Shown here: positions 40,026-48,777 of the stretch, one piece after another
Position numbering within the stretch: position 1 is the first letter of the stretch
Layout: each line of letters starts with the position of its first letter
Origin: Gluconacetobacter azotocaptans
GTDB lineage: Bacteria; Pseudomonadota; Alphaproteobacteria; Acetobacterales; Acetobacteraceae
DNA length: 64,000 nucleotides
Reading direction: 5' to 3'
Assembly (NCBI RefSeq): GCF_014174355.1
Contig: NZ_JABEQF010000013.1
Span: 28,897 to 92,896, forward strand
The notes under the pieces: model-generated
The model's input: only the letters and a program-made list of their open reading frames with translations
Told to the model about the DNA's origin: nothing
Database searches by the model: none
Made by a program: the position numbers and the translations under genes

Positions 40026-42134
40026 ATGACCAGCGCCGCGACACCCAGCGCCCCCCTGCCCACCGCCCCGGTCGCCCGCAAGGAGCCCCGACGGATCGAG
40101 CAGCTCGGCCGGGTCCGGATCGACGAGTACGGCTGGATGAAGGACGACAACTGGCAGGCCGTCCTGCGCGATCCGTCGATCCTGCGCGCCGACATCGCGG
40201 ACCATCTGCGGGCCGAGAATGCCTATACCGCCGCGATCCTTGCCCCGACCGAGTCCCTGCAGGCCACCATCGCGGCCGAGATGAAGGCCCGCATCCGCGA
40301 GGACGACACCTACCCCGCCCTGCCGCACGGCCCCTGGCGCTATTACATGCGCTACGCTACCGGCGCGCAGCATCCGATCCATGCCCGCCACCCCGAAGGC
40401 CGCCCCCAGGACGAGCAGATCCTGCTGGACGTCAATGCGGCGGCACAGGGGCATGAATATTACGCCGTCGCCACGGCGACCCACAGCCCCGACCACCGCC
40501 TGTTCGCCTATGCCGAGGACGCCCAGGGGTCCGAGGTCTATCGGGTCATGGTCCGCGACATCGCCACCGCCGCCCCGGTCGGGACGCCGGTCGAAAGCTG
40601 CAGCGGCAATTTCGCCTTTTCCCCCGATGCGCGCTTCCTGTTCTGGACCTGGCGGGACGAGCACGGCCGGCCGACGCGGATCTTCCGCCGCGACATCGCC
40701 TCGGGCAGCGACGCGCTGGTCTACGAGGAAGCGGACCCGGGCTTCTTCATCGGGGTCGAGGCCAGCCGGTCGGGTCGGTGGATCGTCATCTCGGCCTGCA
40801 ACCAGGACACGTCGGAATCCTGGCTGATCCCGGGCGACCGGCCCGAGGCCGCGTCCGTCTGCGTCGAACCCCGCCGCGCCGGGTTGCTTTATACCCTCAG
40901 CCACTGGGGCGACCGGTTCGCGATCCTGACCAACGCCGACGGCGCGGTCGATTTCAAGCTGATGGTCGCCCCCGACGCTACGCCGGGCATGGCTTACTGG
41001 CGCGACCTGGTTCCGCATCAGCCTGGGCACTACATCACCGACTGCGTGGCGTTTTCCGGGCACCTCGTCCGGCGCGAACGGCGCGACGCCAATACCGCGC
41101 TGATCATCCGGCACCACGACGGCCAGGAACATGTCCTGTCGTCGGACGAGGAGGCCTATGTCCTCTCGCTCTCGGGGTCGTACGAATACGACACCCGGGA
41201 ACTGCGCTACGTCTACCAGTCGCCGACGACGCCCCGCCAATGGTACGCCTACGACATGGATGACCGGTCGCGGCACCTGCTCAAGACCCAGGACGTGCCG
41301 TCGGGCCATGACCCGATGCACTATCGCTGCTGGCGCCTGACCGCCATCGCCGCGGACGGCGCCGAAATCCCGGTCACGGTGCTGGGACGGCACGACACGC
41401 CGATCGATGGATCGGCGCCGCTGCTGCTGTATGGCTACGGCGCATATGGCCATGCGATCGAACCCAGCTTCTCCACCGGTGTGTTCAGCCTGGTGGACCG
41501 GGGATGGTTCTACGCCATCGCCCATGTCCGCGGCGGATCGGAAAAAGGCTGGAACTGGTTCCTGGGCGGCCGGGGGCGGAACAAGACCAACAGCTTCACC
41601 GACTTCATCGCCTGCGCCGACCATCTGGCCGCGACCGGATTCGGCGCGCCGGGCCGGATCGTGACGGACGGACGGTCGGCGGGGGGCATGGTCATGGGCG
41701 CCATCGCCAACATGCGGCCCGACCTGTTCGCCGGCATCGTGGCCGTGGTGCCGTTCGTCGACGAACTCAACACCATGTCCGACATTTCGCTGCCGCTGAC
41801 GCCGCCGGAATGGCCCGAATGGGGCAATCCGCTGGAAGACGCCGACGCCTACGACCTGATCGCAAGCTACGCCGCCTACGAACAGGTCGGCCCCCGCCCC
41901 TACCCGGCGATTCTGGCCATCGGCGGATTGTCCGACCCGCGCGTCACCTACTGGGAGCCGGCGAAATGGATCGCCCGCATCCGCGAACAGACGACCGTAC
42001 AGCGCCCGGTCATGCTGCGCACCAATATGGAGGCCGGGCATGGCGGGGCGTCGGGGCGCTTCGACGCGCTGAAGGAAGCCGCCCTGATCCAGGCCTTCGC
42101 GATCTGGGCCATCGAGACGGCGGAGCGGCCCTGA
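40026..42134 (+). CDS. ptrB: Oligopeptidase B (S9A)
   Basis: A 702-residue cytoplasmic serine peptidase that cleaves short peptides after Arg or Lys. A beta-propeller (about 70-420) precedes an alpha/beta-hydrolase domain with the triad Ser551 (GRSAGG), Asp637 (GLSDPRVTYWEP) and His672 (EAGHGGASGR). The specificity-linked region includes NKTNSFTDFIACADHL. No signal peptide is present, in contrast to the other S9A enzyme in this window. It is followed 60 bases later by the AI-2E family gene on the same strand. Confidence 0.94.
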   Translation: MTSAATPSAPLPTAPVARKEPRRIEQLGRVRIDEYGWMKDDNWQAVLRDPSILRADIADHLRAENAYTAAILAPTESLQATIAAEMKARIREDDTYPALPHGPWRYYMRYATGAQHPIHARHPEGRPQDEQILLDVNAAAQGHEYYAVATATHSPDHRLFAYAEDAQGSEVYRVMVRDIATAAPVGTPVESCSGNFAFSPDARFLFWTWRDEHGRPTRIFRRDIASGSDALVYEEADPGFFIGVEASRSGRWIVISACNQDTSESWLIPGDRPEAASVCVEPRRAGLLYTLSHWGDRFAILTNADGAVDFKLMVAPDATPGMAYWRDLVPHQPGHYITDCVAFSGHLVRRERRDANTALIIRHHDGQEHVLSSDEEAYVLSLSGSYEYDTRELRYVYQSPTTPRQWYAYDMDDRSRHLLKTQDVPSGHDPMHYRCWRLTAIAADGAEIPVTVLGRHDTPIDGSAPLLLYGYGAYGHAIEPSFSTGVFSLVDRGWFYAIAHVRGGSEKGWNWFLGGRGRNKTNSFTDFIACADHLAATGFGAPGRIVTDGRSAGGMVMGAIANMRPDLFAGIVAVVPFVDELNTMSDISLPLTPPEWPEWGNPLEDADAYDLIASYAAYEQVGPRPYPAILAIGGLSDPRVTYWEPAKWIARIREQTTVQRPVMLRTNMEAGHGGASGRFDALKEAALIQAFAIWAIETAERP

Positions 42135-42193
42135 ACGGGCCGGCCGCCGCACGGCCAGGACATGGATCGGGTCGCTGCTACAAAAGGAACATC

Positions 42194-43312
42194 ATGACGG
42201 ATCACGCCAGCCCCGCCATCGTGCCGCGCCACTCGTCGCCGCCCCGCCGCATGCGCGAGCCACAGCGCGTCCAGCGAATCGCCCGCGGATTGCTGGCCAT
42301 CTTCTTCACCGGCCTGGCGCTATATACGATTCGCGGGTTCCTGCCGTCGCTGATCTGGGGCGGCATCTTCGCCATCGCCGCCTGGCCGCTGTATGTCGGC
42401 AGCCGCAACCGATGGAAATCCCTGCCCGGGGGGACGGTCCTGCCGCTGATCTTCACCCTTGGCGTCGCCCTGATGTTCCTGATCCCGATGGGTCTGTTCG
42501 CCCTGGAAGCCGGGCGCGAGGCACAGAGCATCATGATCTGGATGAACGAGGCCCGGCATTCAGGCATGCCGGTCCCGGGGTGGATCCACGACCTGCCGTT
42601 CGGCGCGACGGCCCTGGCGTCATGGTGGGAAAACCATCTGCAGAACCCCGACGACGTATCGGCGCTGCTGCACTCGCTCAATATCGGGCGCAGCGTGCAG
42701 GTGACCCAGCAACTGGGGTCACAGATCTTCCATCGCGGCCTGCTGTTCGTCTTTTCGATCCTGACCCTGTTCTTCCTGCTGAAGGACGGGGAAAGCGTGA
42801 TCCGGCAGTGCCTGGTCGTGTCCCGCAGGGCCTTCGGCAAGCGGGGGGAAGGCATCGCCCAGCAGATCATCGCCTCCATCCACGGGACAGTGGCGGGGCT
42901 GGTCCTGGTGGGCATCGGCGAGGGCGCGCTGATGGGGGTCGCCTACCTGATTGCGGGGGCGCCGCACCCGTTCCTGTTCGGGGTCTTCACCGCCGTCGCC
43001 GCCATGATCCCGTTCTGCGCGGTGATCGCCGTGGGCGTGGTCTCCCTGCTGCTTCTGGTCAAGGGGGGGACGATCGCCGCCATCGCGATCCTGGGGCTGG
43101 GACTCGCGGTCATCTTCCTCGCCGACCATCTGGTCCGGCCCGCGCTGATCGGCGGCTCGACGGAGATGCCGTTCCTGTGGGTCCTGACCGGTATCCTGGG
43201 CGGAGTCGAAAGCTGGAACCTGCTGGGTCTGTTCCTGGGGCCGGCCATCATGGCCGTGCTGCACATGCTCTGGCGCAACTGGACGCGCGAACGCTACCAG
43301 GACGGTGCCTGA
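42194..43312 (+). CDS. AI-2E family membrane transporter (TqsA/PerM-like)
   Basis: A 372-residue membrane protein of the PerM/AI-2E family with about eight hydrophobic segments, for example ARGLLAIFFTGLALYTIRGFLPSLIWG and FLFGVFTAVAAMIPFCAVIAVGV. Family landmarks are LLFVFSILTLFFLLKDG and the C-terminal LFLGPAIMAVLHMLW. Members have been linked to quorum-signal export or Na+/H+ antiport; the substrate here is unknown. AAAGGAAC precedes the ATG. A perfect 8-bp hairpin whose 3-base loop is the TGA stop follows at 43302-43320. Confidence 0.86.
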   Translation: MTDHASPAIVPRHSSPPRRMREPQRVQRIARGLLAIFFTGLALYTIRGFLPSLIWGGIFAIAAWPLYVGSRNRWKSLPGGTVLPLIFTLGVALMFLIPMGLFALEAGREAQSIMIWMNEARHSGMPVPGWIHDLPFGATALASWWENHLQNPDDVSALLHSLNIGRSVQVTQQLGSQIFHRGLLFVFSILTLFFLLKDGESVIRQCLVVSRRAFGKRGEGIAQQIIASIHGTVAGLVLVGIGEGALMGVAYLIAGAPHPFLFGVFTAVAAMIPFCAVIAVGVVSLLLLVKGGTIAAIAILGLGLAVIFLADHLVRPALIGGSTEMPFLWVLTGILGGVESWNLLGLFLGPAIMAVLHMLWRNWTRERYQDGA

Positions 43313-43320
43313 GGCACCGT
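43302..43320 (+). terminator. Hairpin with the stop codon in its loop
   Basis: ACGGTGCC-TGA-GGCACCGT is a perfect 8-bp stem whose loop is the TGA stop of the AI-2E family gene. No U-tract follows. Its geometry copies the 8-bp, TGA-loop hairpin at 12543-12561, though that one lies outside a gene. Confidence 0.4.
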
Positions 43321-43416
43321 TCGGCGCGCATGGGGCTGCCTCTTACGGCGAGACGCGGCCCGACATACGGGCTTCTGACTAAACAACAATGCCAAGGGAA
43401 ATACGGTCGCAGACGG

Positions 43417-43493
43417 TGGTCGGGCAGGCGGGATTCGAACCCACGACCCCCAGTCCCCCAGACTGATGCGCTACCAGGCTGCGCTACTGCCCG
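43417..43493 (-). tRNA. tRNA-Pro (anticodon GGG)
   Basis: A 77-nt cloverleaf on the minus strand has acceptor CGGGCAG/CTGCCCG and D arm with AGCGCAGCCTGGTAGCGCA. The anticodon stem TCAGT/ACTGG closes the loop CTGGGGG with anticodon GGG. T loop GTTCGAATC, discriminator A and encoded CCA are present. It precedes no other gene on its strand nearby. Confidence 0.96.
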
Positions 43494-43576
43494 TCCGTCT
43501 GCGACGACACGCCGTGTAGCAGCGTGCGCCGTGAACCGCAACCCGTGTTCGGCATCGAATCGGGTTGCGGGATGGA

Positions 43577-44290
43577 TCAGACCGGGATCAGCCGCCGCAG
43601 GGCCTTCAGCTCGATCAGAATCCCGCGCAGGCTGTCCTTCAGGATCACGTTTTCCTGGCGAATACGCTCGATTTCCCCAGTCTCGACAGACTCGACGGGT
43701 TCTTCCGTCGGCGGAGTCGCAACTGGCCACTCGACCGCCTGCGGCACGGCCGGCGTATCGGGCGTCAACTGCACCACCGTCTCAATCCTGGGTTCCTCGA
43801 ATGCCGGCTCCGACGCATCGTGGGGGCCGTCGTGCGGCACATCCATGATCTCGGCACAGGCCGCGGGGGCGATGGCCGCATCCTGGAACAGGCCGTCGGA
43901 CCCGTTCGCCGAGTCGTCGCCCGCCGTTTCCGTCGCGGCCCCGGCGTCCGTTCCCTCGCGCAACATCCGCTGCACGCCCTTGATCGTATAGCCCTGCACA
44001 TAGAGCAGGTCCGAAATCCGGCGCAGCAGTTCGATATCGTCGGGCCGGTAATAACGCCGCCCCCCGCCCCGCTTCAGCGGGCGAACCTGGGCAAAGCGCG
44101 TTTCCCAGAACCGCAGCACGTGCTGTGGCACATGCAGTTCGTCCGCGACCTCGCTGATCGTGCGAAAGGCGTGCGGCGCCTTCTTCAGCCGGCCGGCCGC
44201 CCCGTCATCGACCACGGACGCGCCGCCGCCATCCGGATCGGCTATGCCGGCCGCCTGCCAATAGTCATGCCCTTCGCCGGCGCCACTCAT
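43577..44290 (-). CDS. MerR-family transcriptional regulator
   Basis: A 237-residue regulator with a MerR-type winged helix-turn-helix at about 41-110 ([55 protein letters not shown]). The following acidic Ala/Pro-rich region ends in a coiled-coil-like helix ([28 protein letters not shown]). No metal-binding cysteine cluster is visible, so the effector is unknown. Its start overlaps the ihfA stop by 4 bases. The ihfA-merR pair at the end of the plsX-fabH cluster is conserved in alphaproteobacteria. Confidence 0.9.
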   Translation of the reverse strand: MSGAGEGHDYWQAAGIADPDGGGASVVDDGAAGRLKKAPHAFRTISEVADELHVPQHVLRFWETRFAQVRPLKRGGGRRYYRPDDIELLRRISDLLYVQGYTIKGVQRMLREGTDAGAATETAGDDSANGSDGLFQDAAIAPAACAEIMDVPHDGPHDASEPAFEEPRIETVVQLTPDTPAVPQAVEWPVATPPTEEPVESVETGEIERIRQENVILKDSLRGILIELKALRRLIPV

Positions 44291-44604
44291 TCGGTGTCGT
44301 CCTCGATCGTATCGGTGGGCTGTCCGTTAACGCGCGATCGCAGCAGCTGGCTGGGCCGGAACACCAGGACGGACCGCGGCAGGATCGGGACCTCGATCCC
44401 GGTCTTGGGGTTGCGCCCTGTGCGCCGCCCCTTCTGCCGCACGGAAAACGTGCCGAATCCGCTGATCTTGACCGTATTCCCGGACTCGAGCTCCTGCGCG
44501 ACCCGCTCGAGGACATGTTCGAGCAGATCGGCCGATTCGTTCCGGGATAGCCCGACCTGACTATAGATGTGTTCTGCCAGACTGGCGCGGGTCACTGTGC
44601 TCAT
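44287..44604 (-). CDS. ihfA: Integration host factor subunit alpha
   Basis: One half of the IHF heterodimer, which bends DNA at specific sites. It has 105 residues from the ATG at 44602-44604. [29 protein letters not shown] forms the dimer helices, and [12 protein letters not shown] is the DNA-contacting arm with its Pro. The fold is like HU, but the [25 protein letters not shown] sequence places it with IhfA. No strong ribosome binding site is seen, and two in-frame ATGs lie upstream (44622, 44640). A long inverted repeat separates it from fabH. Confidence 0.94.
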   Translation of the reverse strand: MSTVTRASLAEHIYSQVGLSRNESADLLEHVLERVAQELESGNTVKISGFGTFSVRQKGRRTGRNPKTGIEVPILPRSVLVFRPSQLLRSRVNGQPTDTIEDDTE

Positions 44605-44671
44605 ACGCGCAAAGGTATGCATGCAGCGATGGAGCGTCAATTCAATGCGTTGACGTCCGCCATTTTTCCTG

Positions 44672-44813
44672 CCTCAGAGCCTGACCGGAAATATGGGCCG
44701 GCGAGCGAGAGCGGAACGCAGTGAAGCGCCCAGCGTGTGTTTTCGAGCAGCGGAGCACAGAAAATGCGCGTCGGATCGCCGCCAGGCCGCATTTCCGGTC
44801 GGGCTCTCAGAGG
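44672..44813 (-). repeat. Long inverted repeat between fabH and ihfA
   Basis: CCTCAGAGCCTGACCGGAAAT (44672-44692) pairs with ATTTCCGGTCGGGCTCTCAGAGG (44791-44813) with one mismatch and a 2-base bulge. The right arm overlaps the fabH stop codon. The enclosed 98 bases contain further complementarity (CGGCGA/TCGCCG), so the minus-strand RNA can fold into one long hairpin. The insert is also GC-rich and holds no recognisable gene. Confidence 0.65.
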
Positions 44814-45772
44814 CGCGCCAGCGCCGACCCCCACGTCAGGCCGCCGCCCAGCGCCTCCATCAGCACCAGGTCGCCCTTGCGGATGCGGCCGTCGCGGACG
44901 GCCTCGTTCATCGCCAGCGGTATCGACGCGGCCGAGGTGTTCGCATGGCGGTCCACGGTGACGACCACCCGTTCGGGCGGCAGTTCAAGTTTGCGTGCGA
45001 CGCCCTCGATGATCCGCAGATTGGCCTGGTGCGGCACCAGCCACGACACGTCGGTATAGGTCAGGCCATGGGCGGCAAGCACCTCGTCGACCGAGTCCGA
45101 CAGCTTGGCCACGGCATGGCGAAACACGTCGCGTCCGCGCATGCGCAGGAAGCCGCTGTTTTCCCGCCGGCCAACGGCCCCGTCGACATAGAGCAGGTCA
45201 CCGGTGGTACCGTCGGAATGCAGGTGGGTCGAGAGGATGCCCTCAGGCCCCGCCCCATCCGTCGCCGACAGCAGAACCGCCCCGGCGCCATCGCCGAACA
45301 GCACGCAGGTCCCGCGATCGGACCAGTCGATGATACGCGAATAGACCTCGCTGCCGATCACCAGGATTTTCTCGACCTGGCCGCTGCGGACCAGAGCATC
45401 GGCCGTGGACAGGGCGTAGACGAAGCCCGAGCATGCCGCCGCGATATCGAACCCGAAACCGCCCCGCAGGCCCAGTTCGGCCTGCACCCTGACGGCCGTG
45501 GCGGGAAACGCCTGATCCGGGGTGCTGGTGGCGACGATGACCGCATCGACATCCGCCGCCGACACGCCGGCATATTCCAGCGCGCGGGACGCCGCCGCGG
45601 TCGCCATGCTGACCGCGGTGTCGTTCGGCCCGGCAATATGCCGCTGGGTAATCCCCGTGCGGGCGCGAATCCAGTCGTCCGACGTGTCGAGGCGCGCCGC
45701 CAGTTCGTCATTGGTCACGATCCGGTCTGGCAGATAGCCACCAAACCCGACCATAAGCGAACGTCTCGCCAT
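44807..45772 (-). CDS. fabH: 3-oxoacyl-[acyl-carrier-protein] synthase III (FabH)
   Basis: FabH starts fatty acid synthesis by condensing acetyl-CoA with malonyl-ACP. The protein has 321 residues with the ATG at 45770-45772. The catalytic triad is Cys114 in AAACSGF, His248 in PHQANLRI and Asn278 in NTSAAS. The N-terminus reads MARRSLMVGFGGYLPDRIVTNDEL. Several in-frame ATGs cluster at the 5' end (45775, 45781, 45784), so the exact start is open. It follows plsX by 102 bases in the standard plsX-fabH order. Confidence 0.95.
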   Translation of the reverse strand: MARRSLMVGFGGYLPDRIVTNDELAARLDTSDDWIRARTGITQRHIAGPNDTAVSMATAAASRALEYAGVSAADVDAVIVATSTPDQAFPATAVRVQAELGLRGGFGFDIAAACSGFVYALSTADALVRSGQVEKILVIGSEVYSRIIDWSDRGTCVLFGDGAGAVLLSATDGAGPEGILSTHLHSDGTTGDLLYVDGAVGRRENSGFLRMRGRDVFRHAVAKLSDSVDEVLAAHGLTYTDVSWLVPHQANLRIIEGVARKLELPPERVVVTVDRHANTSAASIPLAMNEAVRDGRIRKGDLVLMEALGGGLTWGSALARL

Positions 45773-45874
45773 CATTTCCATCATTCCAAACCCGGCGCCA
45801 GGCAATGACCGGCACTGCCGCGCAATACGCCGGAGACGCCTGCCCGGCCTATGCCTCGTCGGCCCATTCCGACG

Positions 45875-46972
45875 TCAGCTGACCGCCGCGACCGCCGGCT
45901 GATCTTTCCCGGCGCCTGGTCGCAGGGTCGTAAGCGACCCCATCCGCGACAGTCGTTCGCGTATGCTTTCGTTGAACCGGTGCGTTACCATATCCATGGC
46001 AACATCGACGGCCGATGCAAAGCCTTCGGCGTCGGTACCGCCATGCGATTTGACCACGACACCATTGAGGCCGACGAATACCGCCCCGTTATAGCGGCGC
46101 GGATCCAGCCATTCGCGCATGCGGTCCAGACCCGGCCGGACCAGCAGGTAGCCCAGCTTGGCCAGCAGGCCGGACCGGAAGACCTGGCGCAACAGGACGA
46201 AGGACATCTTCAGCGCGCCCTCGCCGGTCTTCAGCGCGACATTGCCCGTGAATCCATCGGTGACGACGACGTCGGTCGTACCGGCCGTAATATCATGGCC
46301 CTCGACAAACCCATGGAACTGGGGCGCCAGCGGGCTGTTGCGCAGGATTTCGGCGGCCTGGCGCAATTTTTCGTCGCCCTTCAGCTCCTCGGAGCCGACA
46401 TTCAGCAGGCCGATCGTCGGCGCCGTCAGGCCCAGCACGGCCTTGGCGAAAGCCTCGCCCATCACGGCGAATTCGACCAGGTTGCGCCAGTCGCACGCCA
46501 TGTTGGCGCCCAGATCCAGCATCACCACGTCGCCCTTGGTCGTCGGGCTGATGGCGGCCATGGCCGGGCGGGAAATGCCGGGAAGCGTCTTGATGACGAT
46601 CTTGGCCAGCGCCAGCATCGCACCGCTGTTGCCGGCCGACACCACGCCCCGGGCCTCGCCCTGGGCCACGGCGTCCATGGCCAGCCGCATGGATGAGTCG
46701 CGCACGCGCAATGCCGCGGTCGGCTTCATGTCCATCGGAACGGCTGCCGCCGCCGGACGGACCGTGCAGATTGCCGCCGCCTTGGGGTGATGGGCCAACT
46801 GCTCGCGCAGCCGGACCTCATCCCCGATCAGCAGAATCCGGGCTGAAGGGTGCCTGTCGGCCGCGATCGCCAGACCAGCCACCACAACTTCCGGGCCACC
46901 GTCCCCGCCCATGCCGTCTATGGCCAGCGTGAAGGGCTCGGCCTCGGAAAAAGAGGAACCTGTCTCGCTCAT
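45875..46972 (-). CDS. plsX: Phosphate acyltransferase PlsX
   Basis: PlsX makes acyl-phosphate from acyl-ACP for phospholipid synthesis and acts at the inner membrane surface. It has 365 residues. Landmarks are LAIDGMGGDGGPEVVV, VSAGNSGAMLALA, VMLDLGANMACD and VTDGFTGNVALKTGEG. AGAAGGCA precedes the ATG (46970-46972). It lies between rpmF and fabH, the conserved order. Complete, with a short Pro-containing tail. Confidence 0.95.
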   Translation of the reverse strand: MSETGSSFSEAEPFTLAIDGMGGDGGPEVVVAGLAIAADRHPSARILLIGDEVRLREQLAHHPKAAAICTVRPAAAAVPMDMKPTAALRVRDSSMRLAMDAVAQGEARGVVSAGNSGAMLALAKIVIKTLPGISRPAMAAISPTTKGDVVMLDLGANMACDWRNLVEFAVMGEAFAKAVLGLTAPTIGLLNVGSEELKGDEKLRQAAEILRNSPLAPQFHGFVEGHDITAGTTDVVVTDGFTGNVALKTGEGALKMSFVLLRQVFRSGLLAKLGYLLVRPGLDRMREWLDPRRYNGAVFVGLNGVVVKSHGGTDAEGFASAVDVAMDMVTHRFNESIRERLSRMGSLTTLRPGAGKDQPAVAAVS

Positions 46973-47092
46973 GCGTGCCTTCTGCCGGGAGAGAACCAAA
47001 TACGCAAGGCCGTCACGGATATCGTGTCAAAGCAGACAGCGCGACCGCGCGTATCCGATCACGCCACCCACCTTCGGCCCTGCGTCGTCCGG

Positions 47093-47296
47093 TCAGGCCC
47101 GGACGGCGGTCTTGAGCGTCTTGCCGGCCGCAACGACCTCACGGCCGTCATAGTGCCCGCAATGGCTGCAGACATGATGCGGACGCTTCAGTTCGCCGCA
47201 ATTCCCGCATTCGGCGTGGGCCTCGACGCGCAGCGCCTCATGGCTGCGACGCATGCCCCGACGGGACGGCGAGGTTTTTCTCTTAGGTACAGCCAT
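47093..47296 (-). CDS. rpmF: 50S ribosomal protein L32
   Basis: A 67-residue ribosomal protein. [19 protein letters not shown] is the invariant start and Cys30, Cys33, Cys43 and Cys46 form a zinc ribbon, so this is the zinc-binding C+ type. It lies between yceD and plsX, the conserved arrangement that links ribosome and fatty-acid synthesis. A structured leader precedes it at 47375-47446. Confidence 0.97.
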   Translation of the reverse strand: MAVPKRKTSPSRRGMRRSHEALRVEAHAECGNCGELKRPHHVCSHCGHYDGREVVAAGKTLKTAVRA

Positions 47297-47374
47297 GGGC
47301 CTGGGCCCCTCCGTTCTGAGATCTTAACCGGGTTCCGCCACAGGCCGAGCCCCGATCAGTTATCGGTAATTGAG

Positions 47375-47446
47375 GGGGGGCGTCTAGCAGACGGAAAGAC
47401 ATTCCGCAAGGCATGTCCTGCACTCCGTCGGGCACAGACGCCCCCC
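47375..47446 (-). ncRNA. Structured RNA element in the rpmF leader
   Basis: Three nested inverted repeats lie in a 72-nt stretch between yceD and rpmF. GGGGGGCGTCT (47375-47385) pairs with AGACGCCCCCC (47436-47446), 11 bp perfect. GACGGA (47390-47395) pairs with TCCGTC (47424-47429). GACAT (47398-47402) pairs with ATGTC (47413-47417). In the minus-strand RNA they stack into one long imperfect hairpin with a 10-base apical loop, followed by a smaller CCGAT/ATCGG hairpin nearer rpmF. The function is unknown: an L32 autoregulatory leader, RNase site or attenuator are options. Confidence 0.55.
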
Positions 47447-47475
47447 AAGGTCAGTCGCGCGGCCGATCGGCCGGT

Positions 47476-48036
47476 TCAGTCCACCGCCTTCTTCAACGCG
47501 GCCAGGGCCGCGAACGGACGGCGCGTCCTGTCCTCGCCCCCGTCCTCGGCACCTCCGTCCTCCGGCGCGGGGGGCGGGGCGTCGACCTGCCCCACCCCTT
47601 CGGGCAGGACGCTGCCGGGCCGGCGGGGATAGGGGTCCAGGATCAGCGACAGTTCCTCGGCCGCCAGTTCCCCCAGATCGATCATATCGCGTTCGTATGG
47701 GATTTCATCCATCGCCTCGGGATCCAGATCCTCGTCGGCGCGGAATCGTTCGGCCGGCACGAAGCGCGCGGCGAACTCTTCGGTCATCGCATCCTCGAAC
47801 GGATCGGTCGTGATCACGCACACCTGTTCGACGCGGGCAGTCAGCCAGCCTTCGGCCAGCACCTCGCCCTGGCGGCCCGGCGTCAGCCGGTACCTGCAGG
47901 ACAAGGCGCGTATGGCCGGCAGGCCCAACCGGACGGCCAGGGCGGCACATTCGTCCCGGTTCGCCTCGATCGTCATGTCCTTGCCTGACAGGGCGATTCG
48001 GCCAACCGCGATCCTGCGGGAAAATTCCGCGTCCAT
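47476..48036 (-). CDS. yceD: DUF177 (YceD) protein, ribosome-assembly associated
   Basis: A 186-residue acidic protein of the YceD/DUF177 family, which is linked to large ribosomal subunit accumulation. Landmarks are the central CRYRLTPGRQGEVLAEGWLTARVEQVCVIT and the C-terminal signature RPFAALAALKK. It immediately precedes rpmF, as in most bacteria. The region before the signature is Asp/Glu/Gly/Pro-rich and probably disordered. The upstream 135-base gap is shared with the divergent BamE-like gene. Confidence 0.88.
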   Translation of the reverse strand: MDAEFSRRIAVGRIALSGKDMTIEANRDECAALAVRLGLPAIRALSCRYRLTPGRQGEVLAEGWLTARVEQVCVITTDPFEDAMTEEFAARFVPAERFRADEDLDPEAMDEIPYERDMIDLGELAAEELSLILDPYPRRPGSVLPEGVGQVDAPPPAPEDGGAEDGGEDRTRRPFAALAALKKAVD

Positions 48037-48171
48037 TCCTGTTCAACTCCTCGATCGGCGCGCCACATGATTCGGCCCCCGCGCCGCGCGTTCGGGCATG
48101 ATATTGGCCTATGATGGCGATGAAGAATTGACTTCGCCACCCCAATCGGGCACCCGACGGAGACTTCTTTC

Positions 48172-48765
48172 ATGCAGCAGGATGCCCCACAGGCCATGCG
48201 GTCATCTCCGGACGTGACGCCGACCCTCCGCCCGATCCAGCGTCTTCTGCCGTGCGCGGTCGTGGGGCTCGGGCTTTTTCTGTCCGGCTGTGCGGTCTTC
48301 CAGTCGCGGCCCGTTCCGCGCGGCTCCCTGGTCGAGGCCGACGATTACACGCAGCTCAAGCCCGGTGTCAGCACGCGTAGCGACACCATGGACCTGCTGG
48401 GGTCGCCGACCACCCGCGCAACGTTCGACGACAATACATGGATCTATATTTCCATGACGACGATGCCGACGCCGGTCAGCTTTCCCAGCATCCGCAAGCA
48501 GCAGGTGCTGGTACTGAATTTCGACAACGGCGGCGTACTGCGGAACATGCGCACCCTGAGCAAGGCGGATGCCCGCTATGTCGGGATGGTGCAGGACGTG
48601 ACACCGACACCGGGCACCAAGATCAACGTCCTGCAGCAGATCCTGGGCAATGTCGGCCGCTACAACCCGATGAGCAACATGAACAGCACATTCGGCGGCA
48701 GCACGGGCCCGATGGGCAGCAACAGCGGCCCCGGCCATGGGGGCACGGGCAATACGCTGCCCTGA
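48172..48765 (+). CDS. bamE: BamE (SmpA/OmlA) family outer membrane lipoprotein
   Basis: A lipoprotein of the outer-membrane assembly (BAM) complex. It has 197 residues. The lipobox LFLSGC puts the lipidated Cys at residue 40, so the signal peptide is rather long; an alternative start at Met9 would give a more usual one. The mature protein starts AVFQSRPVPRGSLVEADDYTQLKPGVSTRSDTMDLLGSP, the SmpA/OmlA pattern. The C-terminal 35 residues are Gly/Ser/Asn-rich and low complexity, beyond the usual BamE length. It diverges from yceD. Confidence 0.88.
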   Translation: MQQDAPQAMRSSPDVTPTLRPIQRLLPCAVVGLGLFLSGCAVFQSRPVPRGSLVEADDYTQLKPGVSTRSDTMDLLGSPTTRATFDDNTWIYISMTTMPTPVSFPSIRKQQVLVLNFDNGGVLRNMRTLSKADARYVGMVQDVTPTPGTKINVLQQILGNVGRYNPMSNMNSTFGGSTGPMGSNSGPGHGGTGNTLP

Positions 48766-48777
48766 TCCGCCTGCCCG

